A stretch of 16,320 nucleotides of DNA from Planctomycetota bacterium (lineage in GTDB: Bacteria > Planctomycetota > Planctomycetia > Pirellulales > Pirellulaceae). Shown here one piece after another: positions 16,051-16,320 of the stretch. The stretch is taken from contig JAJSAJ010000217.1 in the NCBI GenBank assembly GCA_024274855.1, positions 1-16,320 of the forward strand, in the 5' to 3' direction. The notes beneath the pieces are model-generated. The model worked only from the letters and a program-made list of their open reading frames with translations. It was not told the DNA's origin and did not search any database. The translations under genes and the position numbers were made by a program. Within the stretch, counting starts at the first letter, position 1; each line of letters begins with the position of its first letter.

Positions 16051-16320
16051 GGGGCTTCCGATCTGTTTCCGTGTGTGCCGAGAAGGCCGATTGTTTGCAA
16101 GGTGTTGTTCGAAAGTGGCTTGGTATCGATCGGAGTTGCTGGACAGTTCCCGCCCGACGGGGGGTGTTGGCGCCGGCTGTTTGAACCGAGAAAACTCAGC
16201 CGGAAAACGGCCGGTCGACACGCGGTGTGTGACCACTCGAACTGTCACGGAAATGGGACGCGGTCCAAGTTGCCTCAAGCTGTCATCGCCCCCCGCGCCA
16301 AGCTGATGTGTGTTTCCAGC

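Noticed and set aside
16051..16278. N-terminal 76-codon extension of the TPR protein
   Set aside because: It is Arg/Pro-rich sequence without a domain. The ATG at 16050 has a ribosome-binding site and leads directly to a membrane anchor.

Overview
The window most resembles a planctomycete (Pirellulaceae-type) chromosome. It has moderate GC, long spacers and many exported or membrane-anchored proteins. It also has a secreted fucosidase/sialidase pair, planctomycete-style tandem universal stress proteins, and a V/A-type ATPase cluster of the kind found in Chlamydiae, Planctomycetes and some Proteobacteria. This assignment is an inference from gene content; no rRNA or marker gene is present.

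Layout. (1) 1-1140, minus: an IS701-like transposase, cut by the window edge and inactivated by a frameshift in a 7-T tract and one in-frame TAG. A nested inverted repeat just outside its start codon contains the Shine-Dalgarno. (2) 1479-5940: a glycan-degradation block, with an exported GH29 alpha-L-fucosidase with discoidin-like C-terminus (+), convergent with a BNR/sialidase-like protein and a Tat-exported aldo/keto reductase (-). (3) 6285-8604, minus: an intact tandem USP protein with a TPR-like tail, preceded by a second multi-domain USP gene that has lost its 5' end and is split by a TAA. (4) 8700-12692, minus: a decaying V/A-ATPase operon in the order B-D-I-K. B and D read as intact. 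I has a nonsense codon in a conserved PWGDF context and a large internal deletion with frame change. K loses its last transmembrane helix, which carries the ion-binding Glu, where it runs out of frame into the 3' part of a DUF2764 (V-ATPase-associated) gene. Subunit A, normally directly upstream of B, is absent, and about 0.85 kb of non-coding sequence with hairpins lies there instead. (5) 13537-13710: a complete tRNA-Asp(GTC) unit with promoter and intrinsic terminator. (6) 13940-16050: a 48-aa membrane miniprotein, a membrane-anchored coiled-coil protein that looks like the sensor half of a diguanylate cyclase without GGDEF, a 78-bp REP/MITE-like palindrome, and a membrane-anchored TPR protein.

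The main message is local gene decay. An ion-pumping ATPase operon and its neighbouring USP gene have been broken at several independent points while the flanking genes are intact. I do not see a convincing undescribed defence or signalling system. The most informative features are the erosion junctions, the SD-sequestering hairpin of the IS and the palindromic repeat.
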